From contig LWCA01000254.1 of NCBI GenBank assembly GCA_001642005.1, forward strand, positions 1-36,572: a DNA stretch of 36,572 bases, read 5' to 3'. The notes under the pieces were generated by a model, which was given only the letters and a program-made list of their open reading frames with translations, did not search any database and was not told where the DNA came from. Numbering within the stretch: the first letter of the stretch is position 1; the number at the start of each line of letters is the position of its first letter. A program made the position numbers and the translations under genes. This DNA comes from Intoshia linei (Eukaryota > Orthonectida > Rhopaluridae). This document shows positions 1 to 9,840 of the stretch, in pieces.

Positions 1-845
1 AAGATCTCTTGCATTGATGGATAACGTTGTCCCGACATGCAAAAACTTCAAAAAAAATAGAGTTTTGACTAAATTTAATAATTATGTATAAAAAATTCAT
101 TGTTAATTAATTAAAATTTAACGATTTAAATTTTATTCTACATTCAAAACTATTAATTGAACCTTATTTGGCTTTCCTAGAATTTATTTGATTATATAAG
201 TAAGTAATATTCTTAATATTCATATTTAAATAATTTGATATTCTGTGCCCTTGAACATTCTTATAAACTTTTTGAATTTTGTTAAGATTTTAGATTTTAT
301 GTCTGCTAATCAAAACGAAAACTTTTGGATCTTGTCCTATCAGAAATTCATAAATATTGAAATTATGTCCACCCTAATGTACATAGAATATATAATTTAT
401 TTTATAATGTTTCAATATAACATATATTGTAAATGTGTGTAATTAATAATTAAAATGTTATAATAAAACAATCAATGAACATTAACATGGAACTATATTT
501 TAAATTTGGTGCGGCATCAATTTTACTATACTGAAATATATTAAAAAAAAATTCCATTTATGTTTTTATAATAGCCCTTAGCTGAAAATCGCCCCTCAAG
601 GGGGCGATATCGCCCTTTTTAGGAACTCATGTTCTAAATGAATTGGATAAGTTAGAACCATTGTTGTGTAGTGGTCGAACCTTCGAAGCCCACTATTGAC
701 TATCCACGGCTCTGAATGTCACAAAGCTTTTATAACGCTTTGATAAAAAGATCAACGTTTGGGTAGCTATTATATAGAATTATGAAAGAGGTAACAAACA
801 TGTTATCCTTATAACTCCATATAAGAATATGATTTAGATATTTAG
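1..845. other. 5' flank or intron upstream of the alpha-SNAP 3' exons
   Basis: AT-rich DNA without a recognisable gene. The splice acceptor TTTAG at 841-845 shows that its right end is an intron of the alpha-SNAP gene. I looked for the preceding exons (TPR-like helices that should come before the YEEIASKM region) and saw none, so they lie left of the window. Short open frames here, including 245-442, have random low-complexity composition and resemble no family I know. A less AT-rich block at about 572-770 contains a strong hairpin, listed separately. Confidence 0.5.
588..615. repeat. GC-rich triple-arm hairpin/palindrome
   Basis: ATCGCCCC at 588-595 pairs with GGGGCGAT at 601-608 around a short loop, and 602-615 (GGGCGATATCGCCC) is itself a perfect 14-bp palindrome. 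The middle arm can therefore pair with either side, giving two mutually exclusive hairpins. It stands out in otherwise very AT-rich sequence. Function unknown; it may be part of a mobile element. Confidence 0.7.
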
Positions 846-1200
846 ATTGCATCAAAAATGATAAATAGTAATCTACTTGAATATGCAGCGGTAGACGTCT
901 TTTTCAAATGCTCTGTGTGTAAATTGTGTGTAGATGTAAATGATTGCATGGAAGGTCTTAATGTTTATGCATCTCAATCCCAAAAGTTTTTGGATAGTCG
1001 AGAATTCAAATTTATAGACGTAAATAAAAAATTTCATTTATTTAATTTAATAGGACTTGGCAAACAGTTTAAAAGAAAAAAATTACGAAGAATTCGACCA
1101 AATTATTACAAATTATAATAAACTTTCTAGACTAGAACCAACAATTAAAAACATGCTTAATCGCATCAAAGAGAACATGAATCTGGAAGACATTTGTTAA
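846..1200 (+). CDS. NAPA: alpha-SNAP (soluble NSF attachment protein), C-terminal two exons
   Basis: Alpha-SNAP is the cytosolic adaptor that recruits the ATPase NSF to SNARE complexes so they can be disassembled after membrane fusion. Two exons are visible, 846-1019 and 1054-1200, separated by a 34-nt GT-AG intron that restores the frame. The joined 106 residues match the C-terminal part of the family: SNLLEYAAVDVFFK corresponds to the helix reading NPLLKYSAKDYFFK in vertebrates, CKLCVDV to CHFCVDM, FLDSREFKF to FSDSRECKL, and SRLEPTIKNMLNRIK to the NSF-stimulating C-terminal helix SRLDQWLTTMLLRIK. The protein ends NLEDIC, slightly shorter than vertebrate forms. The N-terminal two thirds are not in the window. 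A candidate AATAAA lies 13 nt after the stop, and the XKR start codon follows 89 bp downstream on the same strand. Gamma-SNAP is less likely. Confidence 0.88.
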
Positions 1201-1212
1201 TTAACCCAATTA

Positions 1213-1218
1213 AATAAA
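1213..1218 (+). terminator. Candidate poly(A) signal of the alpha-SNAP gene
   Basis: Canonical AATAAA, 13 nt after the TAA stop and before the XKR start codon at 1290. Sequence match only. Confidence 0.5.
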
Positions 1219-1289
1219 TTTATTCATTCACAAATAGTTTGACACTACGGTTTTTAATCTAAATAAATAAACAATTTAATATGATTTAA

Positions 1290-4200
1290 ATGCGTGAACC
1301 GGAAAAAATAAATAAGGTGACATTATTTGACGTGGTCCTTACAGTATGTTCATTAATTTCATTTTTGGCTGATATAATTTCAGGTAAAAGATCAATTTAT
1401 TGATATAATTATTTAGATTTGGTATTGGCCATTTACTATTATTATCTGAATCACAAAATATGGTTCACTTTGACATTAATCTTCATAATTGTGCCGGCTA
1501 TCTTTATGCAGATTTTTAGCTATATTTGGTATAAACACGACAAATCATATGTCAAACTAGAAAATATGGATAGTTCAGTGAGTTTAACTTATAGAATCAA
1601 ACACAATTGGATTTATTTGATAAGTCACATTTTGCTACTTCAACCGATAGAAAGGTAATATATAATAAGGTCAGCAACCTATTCTAGTGAGTGGACTGAA
1701 TCGATAATTTAATGACGTCGACACTTAAAAAGGTTATCTACCTAATGTGCTTATTCGTATATCTTTTTACACAAACACCATACCTTTGAGTACTGAGACA
1801 TACTTAATTTAATTAATTTTTAAGAATACCGTAAATTTATAATTTTTTTCTAAAAGGTTATGCTTTATAATTTCTTTTTTTATGTTTTGACCTGTTAAAA
1901 TATTATCCAATAAATAGAGTGAATTATGACAAATAACCACTTTTTTCTTGAATATTAATAATCCTCTTATTTGGGTACCTGAATCGGTCACAGCAAATTA
2001 TTAATTTTTTTAGTTCCTCTATCTCTACTTTTTATTCAATTTTTGATTAATACACTGTTATTTAATACGTTTTATTTTATCTGACATCGAGTCTTCTGAT
2101 CTGTAAACAGTGTAATTATTTTTTTATTCTGATTAGCATGTCCTTTATTTTGAATAATTTTCAAATGGTAATACGTATTAGATCAGTGGTTGCCAATTGG
2201 GGTCTGTGAAATTAAAATAAAATATAGAAAAATTTTATCAACTTTTATTTATTTTTAATATTTATTATATAGTTGCCAGATGTTGGTAATTTAGCCCAAA
2301 ATCCAGACGACCGCTACATTATTATTTCAAAAATTCCCCTTTAATCCCATCATTTGAAACTTCAGGAAAAATCAACTTTTACCGATATTTTTTTGAAAAA
2401 TCCGATTTTACCAAATTTTATGAGAAAAGTCTACCCAAAAAAAATAACACTACAAAATAAAAATACAAATTTAAATGCTTAAAGGATATATCCTCTTGTT
2501 CCAATATTTTTTTTAAAAACACGATTTTACCAAATTTTAAGAGAAAAAACCTTTAAAATTTTTATAAATGTTTTATATTTCAGGTATTAGATGTATATGA
2601 ATTAAAAAGAGGTTGTTGTTTGCATCAAACATTCTCAATCCTTTTTCTCTGTGGACCCCTAAGATGATATTACAAAAAACCTGTGGACCCTCAAAAAAAT
2701 TAATAATAATTACAATTTTTAATGAATCATTACATTTGTGTGAAACGAATGATGGCCAAATGTTAAGGAGTAATCTAGTTTTTCGAGATGATAAAGTTGA
2801 TGAACTATCAATATTAAACAAATTTTTAAATTTTAATTCTAACATTATTATTCAATTTTACAATATATGCAGATAAGCAATCCTGTGAAGAAATTATGTC
2901 GATCCTAATCAATTTTAGTTTATTTGAATTAAATTTTTTCTAAAAATCACTAACATAAAGTTACTTTTTCATAGTTAACGTCATATTTTAAAATCGTAGT
3001 CTTTTTTTATAACTAAAGTCAGTTTTATTTGTTTACTTCTTTGAATAAACGACTTGATTATTTGAAAATATGACGTTAGTTAAGAAAAAATGACTATATA
3101 CTGAAAATATCTATAATATGTAATAAATGTGTATAATTTTTATGGACCCAAAAAAGTTCTGTGGACCCCGTTGAGAATGGCTGGTTTACATCAATAAAAA
3201 TTGTAGTTTTTATCAATTTATATCAGGGATGCCCAACCTGTCGATCGAAGTTGATTTTTTAGTCGATAGCATCAAAAAAAGGTTGGGCACCCCTGATATA
3301 CATTAATTACTAAATGAAAAACGTGTCTAGCCGTAGATTGCCAATCCTGATATAAATATAATAACTAGATATTTAAAGTCGATAAAGACATGTATAAAAG
3401 CCTATAAACAAGACGATCCAATTTTATGTAAAATATTCTTTCACCAATACAATGACATCTGTTTACTACGAATATTTGAAGCATTTCTTGAATCAAGTCC
3501 CCAAACCATTCTACAATTTTATATTATATTTTCTTCAGATTCAAACACATATTTAGCTTGTAAGTCGATTGTTTTAATTAATAATGTCTAGTTGTATCAA
3601 TTGTTGTATCTCTACTATCCATTGCCATTTCTGTGGCCGCATATCATCATTCGCTACGACAAAACTACGATTCAATGTACAGTACCCGTATACCATCTTT
3701 AATTTTCCACACGTTATGGCATTTCTGTATGGTTGGCTCACGAATCATCATGTATTCTATATTTGCAGTCAATTTTAGAAATTGGGTTTTTCTGTTAATA
3801 GGTAATAAAGTGTTTACACATATAATTTGTAAAATAGGAATTCGTTGGTTAGTCATGCAGATTTGGATTTTTATTGAAAAAACAGATTTTGGAAAGAGTT
3901 TGGCTGAAAAAGTATTGTTTGATTTCTGTGTATCGTGCATTTACGTATTCACATTTTTCAACGTTAGTGATGGTCCAACAAGATACAGGCTAACATTGTT
4001 TTATTTTATTGTTCTAATCGAAAACGTATTAGTTTGCATTGCCTTAACTTACTTTTATTACACTGATGTAATGCTAATTTATTGGACATACATTGTTTTT
4101 ATCTTTGCTTTGTATCTTATAGGTATTACTACTGTCAATATTATATTAAATTTTTAATTTAGGAATAGCGTTTATGCTTACTTATTATCATTGTTTTCAT

Positions 4201-4290
4201 CCAAAGAGTCAATCAGGATGCAATCCTAACTCACTAAAACATTCCGTTTTAAATTCAACCACGAAAGATATTGAAAGCATTGAATTGTAA
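1290..4290 (+). CDS. XK-related (XKR) multi-pass membrane protein
   Basis: XK/XKR proteins are multi-pass membrane proteins; vertebrate XKR8/XKR4/XKR9 act in phosphatidylserine scrambling. Six exons: 1290-1383, 1417-1654, 3369-3559, 3592-3801, 3838-4122, 4163-4290, giving 381 residues. Family marks in order: TLFDVVLTVCSLISFLADI (first membrane segment), HKIWFTLTLIFIIVPAIFMQ, ICLLRIFEAFLESSPQTIL (corresponds to the conserved RLLETFLRSAPQLVLQ), LLSIAISVAAYHHSLR, then FNVSDGPTRYR and the region resembling RTRCRLFIYYFVILLEN, and YYHCFHP near the end (YYAFFHP in XKR4). Four introns are 32-40 nt and one is 1,714 bp. The 3802-3837 intron is 36 nt and has no in-frame stop; skipping it fits the family better. 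The subfamily (XKR4/8/9) cannot be decided by eye. The stop lies 20 nt from the stop of convergent BBOF1. Confidence 0.88.
2184..3183. mobile_element. Probable hAT-like non-autonomous element in the XKR intron
   Basis: The 1,000-bp stretch starts CAGTGGTTGCCAATTGGGG and, read from the other end on the minus strand, starts CAGCCATTCTCAACGGGG, which resembles diverged hAT terminal inverted repeats (CAG-GGTTCTCAAC-type). Flanking 8-mers (TATTAGAT and GTTTACAT) match at only five of eight positions, so the target-site duplication is weak. Inside are further CTGTGGACCC motifs (about 2650-2690) and degenerate copies of the TTTTACCAA/GAGAAAA repeat (2370-2550) seen at 16.9 and 24.6 kb, suggesting nested insertions. 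The short open frames on both strands here are not convincing coding sequence. Confidence 0.45.
3224..3295. mobile_element. 72-bp hAT-type MITE
   Basis: CAGGGATGCCCAACCT at the left and AGGTTGGGCACCCCTG at the right form near-perfect terminal inverted repeats (one mismatch). The flanking 8-mers ATTTATAT (3216-3223) and ATATACAT (3296-3303) agree at six of eight positions, as expected for an old 8-bp hAT target-site duplication. At 72 bp it is close to a minimal element. It lies in the large XKR intron, about 40 bp beyond the larger hAT-like block. Confidence 0.7.
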
Positions 4291-4310
4291 CATTTACTAG
4301 ATAAAGCTTA

Positions 4311-7154
4311 TTACACAGTGGGCAACTTGGTTTCGTTGTCCAGTGGTACCATTTTAATTTTATTTTGTTGGATTTCTCCAAGTGGTTTCGTTTTTTCGTT
4401 TTTAGGTAATTTAGTGTTTATTTTGTAAAATAAATATCCAATGACATTTTCCTTTTGTTCCCACGTTAAATCTGATATTCTAACTCCATCTTTAAGAATA
4501 CTCCTAAATTGTTAAAAGTATTGATATATTTAAAAAATCGGACCTAAAGATGTAATTTCGGATATTTACTATATAATTAATTTATATATGCACAACATTT
4601 TACTTACATTTCAAAAAAATCTTTGCTTCTGTTATAAATTGTAGAAATTGATTAAAAAAAATTACATGTTTTGCGCGCATTTTAGATCAGAATAAACTGA
4701 ATTTGTACTACACTTGTTATTTGTAAAGGTCCGAATTTGAGGATAAGTATTTTTGTTTCTATTGGCTTGAGACATTCTGAAATGAAAAGCTTTTTTTGCC
4801 TTTATTTTGTAATCAGCCCTATAAAATGTAAACAAAAAAAATTTAAAAAGTTTACTGGTTTAATTTAATTTCACTTCTAATGTGATTTAGGGCGTCATTA
4901 AAAAATATTTCCAAATCGCTACGTTGTTGCAATATCATTCTAGCCAATTTTCGAGTGTATGCCAATTTTTCTGTGGTTTTGTCGATTTTGTATATATAAT
5001 CAGACATTTGCGCTTGCAATTTGCTTTCAGATGTTTCTTTGGATTTTGCAAGAGTTTTGATTCGGTCATTAAACATATTTACCGTTTTTGATAATGCACC
5101 CTCTAGCAGTTCAACTTTTTTGTCATTCTAAATTTAAATGTATTTTAAGAAAAGGTTGAACAACATCATCTTGTAACATAGAAAGTCTCAAACATTCTTG
5201 TGTCTTTTGTTTAATAATTTTTGCATTTATTTTGCAGTTTGATTTCATAATTTTGTTTTCCTTTTCAATTCTGATTACATTACTGTTTAAATCTTGGGTA
5301 GACCTAACATGTTCCGCCAGTTCTTTATTTAATCTAACGTTTTCGGTGAAAACAGATTTTGTTGTTTTATTCAAATTACTAAAATTATAAAATTAGATAT
5401 TAAAAATAAAAATTATTTTTCGCCGGGTGTGCGTAGATTTCTGGGTTTAAAATTTTGTATTTATATTAACTGGAATAAGATGTATCAAAATATTTATTTT
5501 TTTTGAGTGTACGACCATTAATTAGTTCAAATTTTTAGTTTTAATAAAATAGTTTCGAAATAAAAAATAAATAAATGAATATTAAAATTCTTTTTGGACC
5601 ATGAAGGCGTCACTTAAATTGATTGAAAATTTTTGTGTGTGTTAATTAAATATAATTGTATTATCTGTAATTTTTTTTAAATTCTAGGGCTGTTTTCATT
5701 TTAAAAAAAGGGTAATCTGGGTTCTTGACCGTGAAATTTTTGAGGTTATCATTTATGATAATGTTTATGAATTTAAAAACCGTATCAGCGTATATATTTT
5801 TTAAATTCTCCAACTTGTTTGATTTTCAAAAAAAAGGAAAATTGGGGTTTTTGACCCGTAAGATGTGAGTTTGGGAGGTTGAAATTAAGTTTGCGAACAC
5901 CCCCGGAAAAAACTGTAATTGAAATAAGGACTTTATATAATTCTAAGATGGGTAGTTATTTAAATAAATCTGAACTCACACATACAAACAAAAATCGCGT
6001 AGCATATTATATAAGTAAGGATAAAGTAAATAATATAATTATATAAATTATTATTATTATTAGTATATTTTATTTGTAAGGATTATTAAATTTTTTAATA
6101 TTTACGCCACAGCTTCTTTATGAGCTGTTTCAGTCAATTCAGAGATTTTTCTATTAGATTCTTGTTCCAATTTCATCTGAATTAGAAAATATATATTTGA
6201 CAAAAATAAACACTTTACCTTTTCATCAAAATATTTCTGTTCCAATTTGGCAATATTTGATGAATATTGTGATTTATTTTCATGGAGTTGAGTACGTATC
6301 TAAATTACTTTTGAATTTTGAATCAGCGAAACTACTTTATCTAGAGAATCTTGCAAATAAGCCCGCTTGCTTCGAAATTCCTTGACTGATTTCAATTCTC
6401 TTTTCATAATATTTATTTCTTCGCTCATTTCTGAAATTATTCGTTTAAATTCTTTTGTATTTGATTCATTGTCTTTGGACTAGAAATTACGACAATTAAA
6501 TATTTTTCAAAAAAATTACAATTTGTTGCAATTCCTCATCATGCTTAACACGAATGTCTTTAATTGTACTATTCAGAGATGTAATCTATATCTTAATTAA
6601 ATGCAAAGATAATCAAACCTCATTGTCTTTTAATGTTTCTTTTTTCTTAAGGTATGTTATCACTTCTATTGTATCACGCTCGGATTGTTTGACTATGCCA
6701 CACATGTGATCTTTTTCGTTTAATGCATCATGTGCCTTTTTCCTAATAAAAATAAATAAATGAGTCAATATATATTCATTTCAGAGAAATTCATCAAATA
6801 TTTGTTTTGAATCAAATTTCACTTGTACTGATGTCAAATTTGGTAATTTCTGTTAAAAATCATGCCCAAATATGTAACATTGGCTAATTTATCTCATACG
6901 CAACTTGTACATAATTGTATATTATAATATTTTTATTTTTAATGAAAAATTATCAATTAATCACATGTATTCTTTTTTGTATGAATTTGAAGCTTCCAGG
7001 CGCATCTCCCAAATCCTAGAGTTGGCTTCGGCCATATTTTTCACACTAATTTCCTTAACGACATCTCCTCCTTTTCTATGTGCAATTGAAATATTATATA
7101 TATATAATTGTACCCCTTGCCCTTTTTCTTGCCTTTCTTTTTCTTTTTAGCCAT
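4311..7154 (-). CDS. BBOF1: Basal body-orientation factor 1 (BBOF1/CCDC176)
   Basis: BBOF1 is a coiled-coil protein of basal bodies and axonemes needed for correct orientation of motile cilia. Twelve exons on the minus strand (plus coordinates): 7114-7154, 6965-7075, 6619-6742, 6520-6585, 6336-6479, 6219-6299, 6106-6176, about 5165-5378, 4856-5127, 4666-4818, 4608-4628, 4311-4503, giving 496 residues (human about 529). The start is a Lys/Gly-rich MAKKKKKGKKKGKG tail as in vertebrates, then ANSRIWEMRLE (vertebrate ANASLWEARLE). The middle is heptad coiled coil with VKEFRSKRAYLQDSLD, HKEAVANLNKTTKSVFTEN and RKLARMILQQRSDLEIFF. The C-terminal signature is YPQIRTF, STNSV and ISDLTWEQKENVIGYLF. 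One exon is only 21 nt. The donor at 5164/5165 could shift by one codon. The 727-nt intron holds repeat copy A. The gene is divergent from the TBC gene and convergent with XKR. Confidence 0.9.
4429..4434 (+). terminator. Nearest AATAAA downstream of XKR, inside the BBOF1 last exon
   Basis: The first canonical AATAAA after the XKR stop codon is 139 nt downstream, within the antisense coding sequence of BBOF1. In the reverse direction, the nearest canonical AATAAA for BBOF1 (plus-strand TTTATT at 4078-4083) lies in an XKR coding exon. If either is used, the two mRNAs overlap by more than 100 nt. Confidence 0.35.
5411..6010 (+). repeat. Dispersed repeat family, copy A (fullest copy)
   Basis: About 600 bp, inside a BBOF1 intron. 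It shares long blocks with three other places in the window: GTGCGTAGATTT..GGGTTT near the left end, AAAATAGTTTCGAA, GAAGGCGTCACTTAA, TTCTAGGGCTGTTTTCAT, ATTGGGGTTTTTGACCCG, GATGTGAGTTTGGGAGG and, at the right end, AAATCGCGTAGCATAT. No open frame, no clear terminal inverted repeat; GCGTAG occurs near both ends in the same orientation. Element class unknown. Confidence 0.8.
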
Positions 7155-7329
7155 TCGTTTACATTAACTAAGCAACATATAAACGTAAATAATGCGAAAA
7201 TATGCGTTTATATATGGTTATTATACGTGAGATTAACGAGTGATCTACATTGTATATTTGTTATTAGTTACATACGAGAAGTTTAATAAAGTATAAAATA
7301 TAAATATTACGTTCAATTTTCTTATCGTT
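7155..7329. promoter_or_regulatory. Bidirectional promoter interval between BBOF1 and the TBC gene
   Basis: Only 175 bp separate the two divergent start codons (7154 minus, 7330 plus), so both promoters and both 5' UTRs must fit here or overlap. I saw no convincing RFX X-box (the usual cilia-gene motif), only half-site-like AGCAAC at about 7181-7186, and no clear TATA arrangement that can be told apart from the AT-rich background. Confidence 0.55.
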
Positions 7330-9840
7330 ATGAAAAATGATTTTTTAAAGGTGAAGACTGAATCATGTATATAATTGAATTTAGACTATACTTACCGACG
7401 ACAACGTGTACGTCAAATGCATCAATCAAAAAAACCATTCTGTAATGACTGTGCCAGGGAGTTTATCTTTTTTAAAGGTAAATGATGTATTGTGCATAAT
7501 ATTTTACAATTTCAGTATGGAAGTAGATACAATATTGTATGGATATCGGAAAAGAACTTTAATAAACTTAAAGCAAAAGGTTCTGATCCAGTCAGCGCGG
7601 TTTTAGGTATTTTTATGAATAATAATCTAAATCAAAGTACCATTAAAATGCTTGTTTTTAGCTGAGCATTTAAAATTGACTTCTGTTGAAGCAACAGCTA
7701 TTCAAACCAACCCTGAAAATTTCAATAAGGACACATTTAATCAAATTATGGACATGTTTATTATTGATACCGATCTCATTGATTCGTATAGAATCAAAAA
7801 CGTTAGTATCATATTTTCTCTTCGTCCAGTGACAACATTTCCCTCTATATTTTTCAGCAGGTTGATTCAACTGCGAAATTTCATTGATGCCATGAAATCA
7901 AATTTCTCTATTGCACCATCAATGTGTAATAAAAATGTTTTCCAATTGAAATCTAAAGATGACTGTGAAATAATCAGTGCTTTCAACACCCTCAACCTTT
8001 TTGACGACGACAAAGAAATTGGAGTTGTTCAAAAATTTGTTAAAAATCCCAAAAAAACCGTATTAAATGAAATGTCTAAAATTACAGGATACATGTCATT
8101 TACCACTTCGGAGCGTAGCTCCAGTGCTCGAGAACCTAGCGAATACGCTTTTTACAGTCTTGATGCAGAAAATCTAGCAGATCAGGGAAACATTTGTTAT
8201 TATAATAACAGTGAAGACGATTACGATCATGTTTATCAAATACCTGAAAGAAAATGTTTACACCGAGAAAATTTTCTCAATACCGCTGTCTGGGAACAGT
8301 CTATGGAATCAAATGGATCGATAAACAATGACAACAAAAATAAAATCCTTGAAATAATTTTCAGAGGAGGTGTTCAACCGGAAATACGAAACGAAGTATG
8401 GAGTGTAATTATTATTTATTATTAAATTTTTATGTTACAATTAGTTTATACTGGGCATTTACGACTGGAATTCTACGTTTGACGAAAGACAACACATTAG
8501 AGCTAAAAATTCAGAATATTTTTTTAAGGCGCGACAGCAATGGAAAAGTATGGATCAAGAACAAATGAAAAGAAATTCATCTTTGCAAGCAGCCCATGAT
8601 TGTATTGTAAAAGATGTTAGAAGGTGTACAAATTTCCATATTTCTTAATTATAATAATTTAGAACAGATCGAGAATTACCTGAATTTGAGCAAGATGAAT
8701 CTCAATGTTTGAAAGATTTGTTTGATATTCTAATGACTCATACTATGGATAATTTTGATTTGGGTTATGTTCAAGGAATGAATGATATATGTGCTCCTTT
8801 ATTTAGAATAACCAATAATATTACAGATATTTATTGGCTATTTAAGAAAATTATGATCATTTTGGTAAGATTATTCATGTCAACTATATATTAGAACCTT
8901 CAAAGTATTTTTTTATAATGATTAATGATATATATTAAAGTTTACAATGTACATTGTACATTGAATAGAAATGAACTTACTATTTTGACTTGATTATAAT
9001 TTTATTTGATAATCAGAGGTTGCTTGTAATTATACTTTTTCTAAAAAATATTCTAAAGGAACCCAATTTTGTCAATATGAAGGAAAACATTGTAATACAG
9101 ATAAACAACGTCAACAAATTGCTTAGATTTATCGACTTAAAACTCTTTACAGCTTTAGGTAATTGTAAAATATTTTTATTTATGGTCTAAACCGGCGGAA
9201 CGATAATAAAGTATAAAATTTATTGCAGACTATTAATTTAATAATTACTGTGAAATTAATAGGTAACATTGAAAAAAATTTGATAAAAAACGTAACAAAT
9301 TGACTCCTAATTAGTAAAAATTTTGGGGAATTTGAGAAACTCTGGTCTAAACATTATATATTTCAAGCAAAGAAACAACTTTATAATAAAACTTTTTAAT
9401 AATAAATATTTTTCACTGGATCATGTATTAATATATAATTTAGACGCAATGTCTGAAAAGAACCATTTTTACTATTTCCAATGGATCCTACTTTTATTCA
9501 AACGTAGCTTTCCCATAAAACAAATCTATAATTTATGGGAAGTTTACTTTACCAACAAGCCTTGTAAAAATTACAACATAATAATGATTGTCGCTTTAAT
9601 GATTCACAACAGAAATAAAATTGTAGAAAAAAAGATGAAATTTTACGAATTATACAAGGTTTATATTAAGATTTTTATTTTAATTAATTTTAGTTGATTA
9701 AAACTTTTACTAAAGACATTTCAACATCGCAGTTATTAAGTTCATCAGAAGAAGTGTTTTTACAGATTGCAGGATGTCGAGATCTACCTAACAGCATTGA
9801 ACAAATGTTTTTTTCAGATTATAATGTTAATAAAATTTAA
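7330..9840 (+). CDS. TBC1D15/TBC1D17-type Rab GTPase-activating protein
   Basis: TBC-domain proteins stimulate GTP hydrolysis by Rab GTPases; TBC1D15/17 act on Rab7 at mitochondria and lysosomes. Nine exons: 7330-7350, 7385-7477, 7516-7606, 7662-8404, 8445-8623, 8663-8864, 9059-9158, 9444-9658, 9694-9840, giving 596 residues. The N-terminal part (DDNVYVKC ... VPGSLSFLKYGSRYNIVWIS) corresponds to the GVYIHS ... DAEVIVDWRP region of TBC1D15. The catalytic domain shows IFRGGVQPEIRNEVW (about residues 301-315), IVKDVRRTDR with the arginine finger (about 370), and DFDLGYVQGMND with the glutamine finger (about 413), then HFYYFQWILLLFKRSF and YNLWEVYF. Both catalytic fingers are present, so it should be active. 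Residues about 75-300 are poorly conserved. First coding exon is 21 nt. It ends in an AATAAA-overlapping terminus (9829-9834). Confidence 0.9.
9829..9834 (+). terminator. Candidate poly(A) signal inside the last codons of the TBC gene
   Basis: AATAAA begins nine nucleotides before the TAA stop at 9838-9840. If used, the 3' UTR would be only about 10-25 nt. Sequence match only. Confidence 0.35.

Noticed and set aside
245-442. Open frame of 65 codons, plus strand
   Set aside because: Low-complexity Ile/Tyr/Phe-rich translation typical of AT-rich noncoding DNA; no family resemblance and no splice continuity with alpha-SNAP.
650-720. tRNA-like text (GGTCGAACC resembling a T-arm/B box)
   Set aside because: I could not build a cloverleaf: no acceptor stem or anticodon arm at the right spacing on either strand.
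2573-2876. Overlapping open frames on both strands in the XKR intron
   Set aside because: They lie inside a repeat block with CTGTGGACCC motifs, overlap each other antisense, and resemble no protein.
7155-7329. RFX X-box search upstream of BBOF1 and IFT20
   Set aside because: Only half-sites at wrong spacing were seen; not enough to call a motif.
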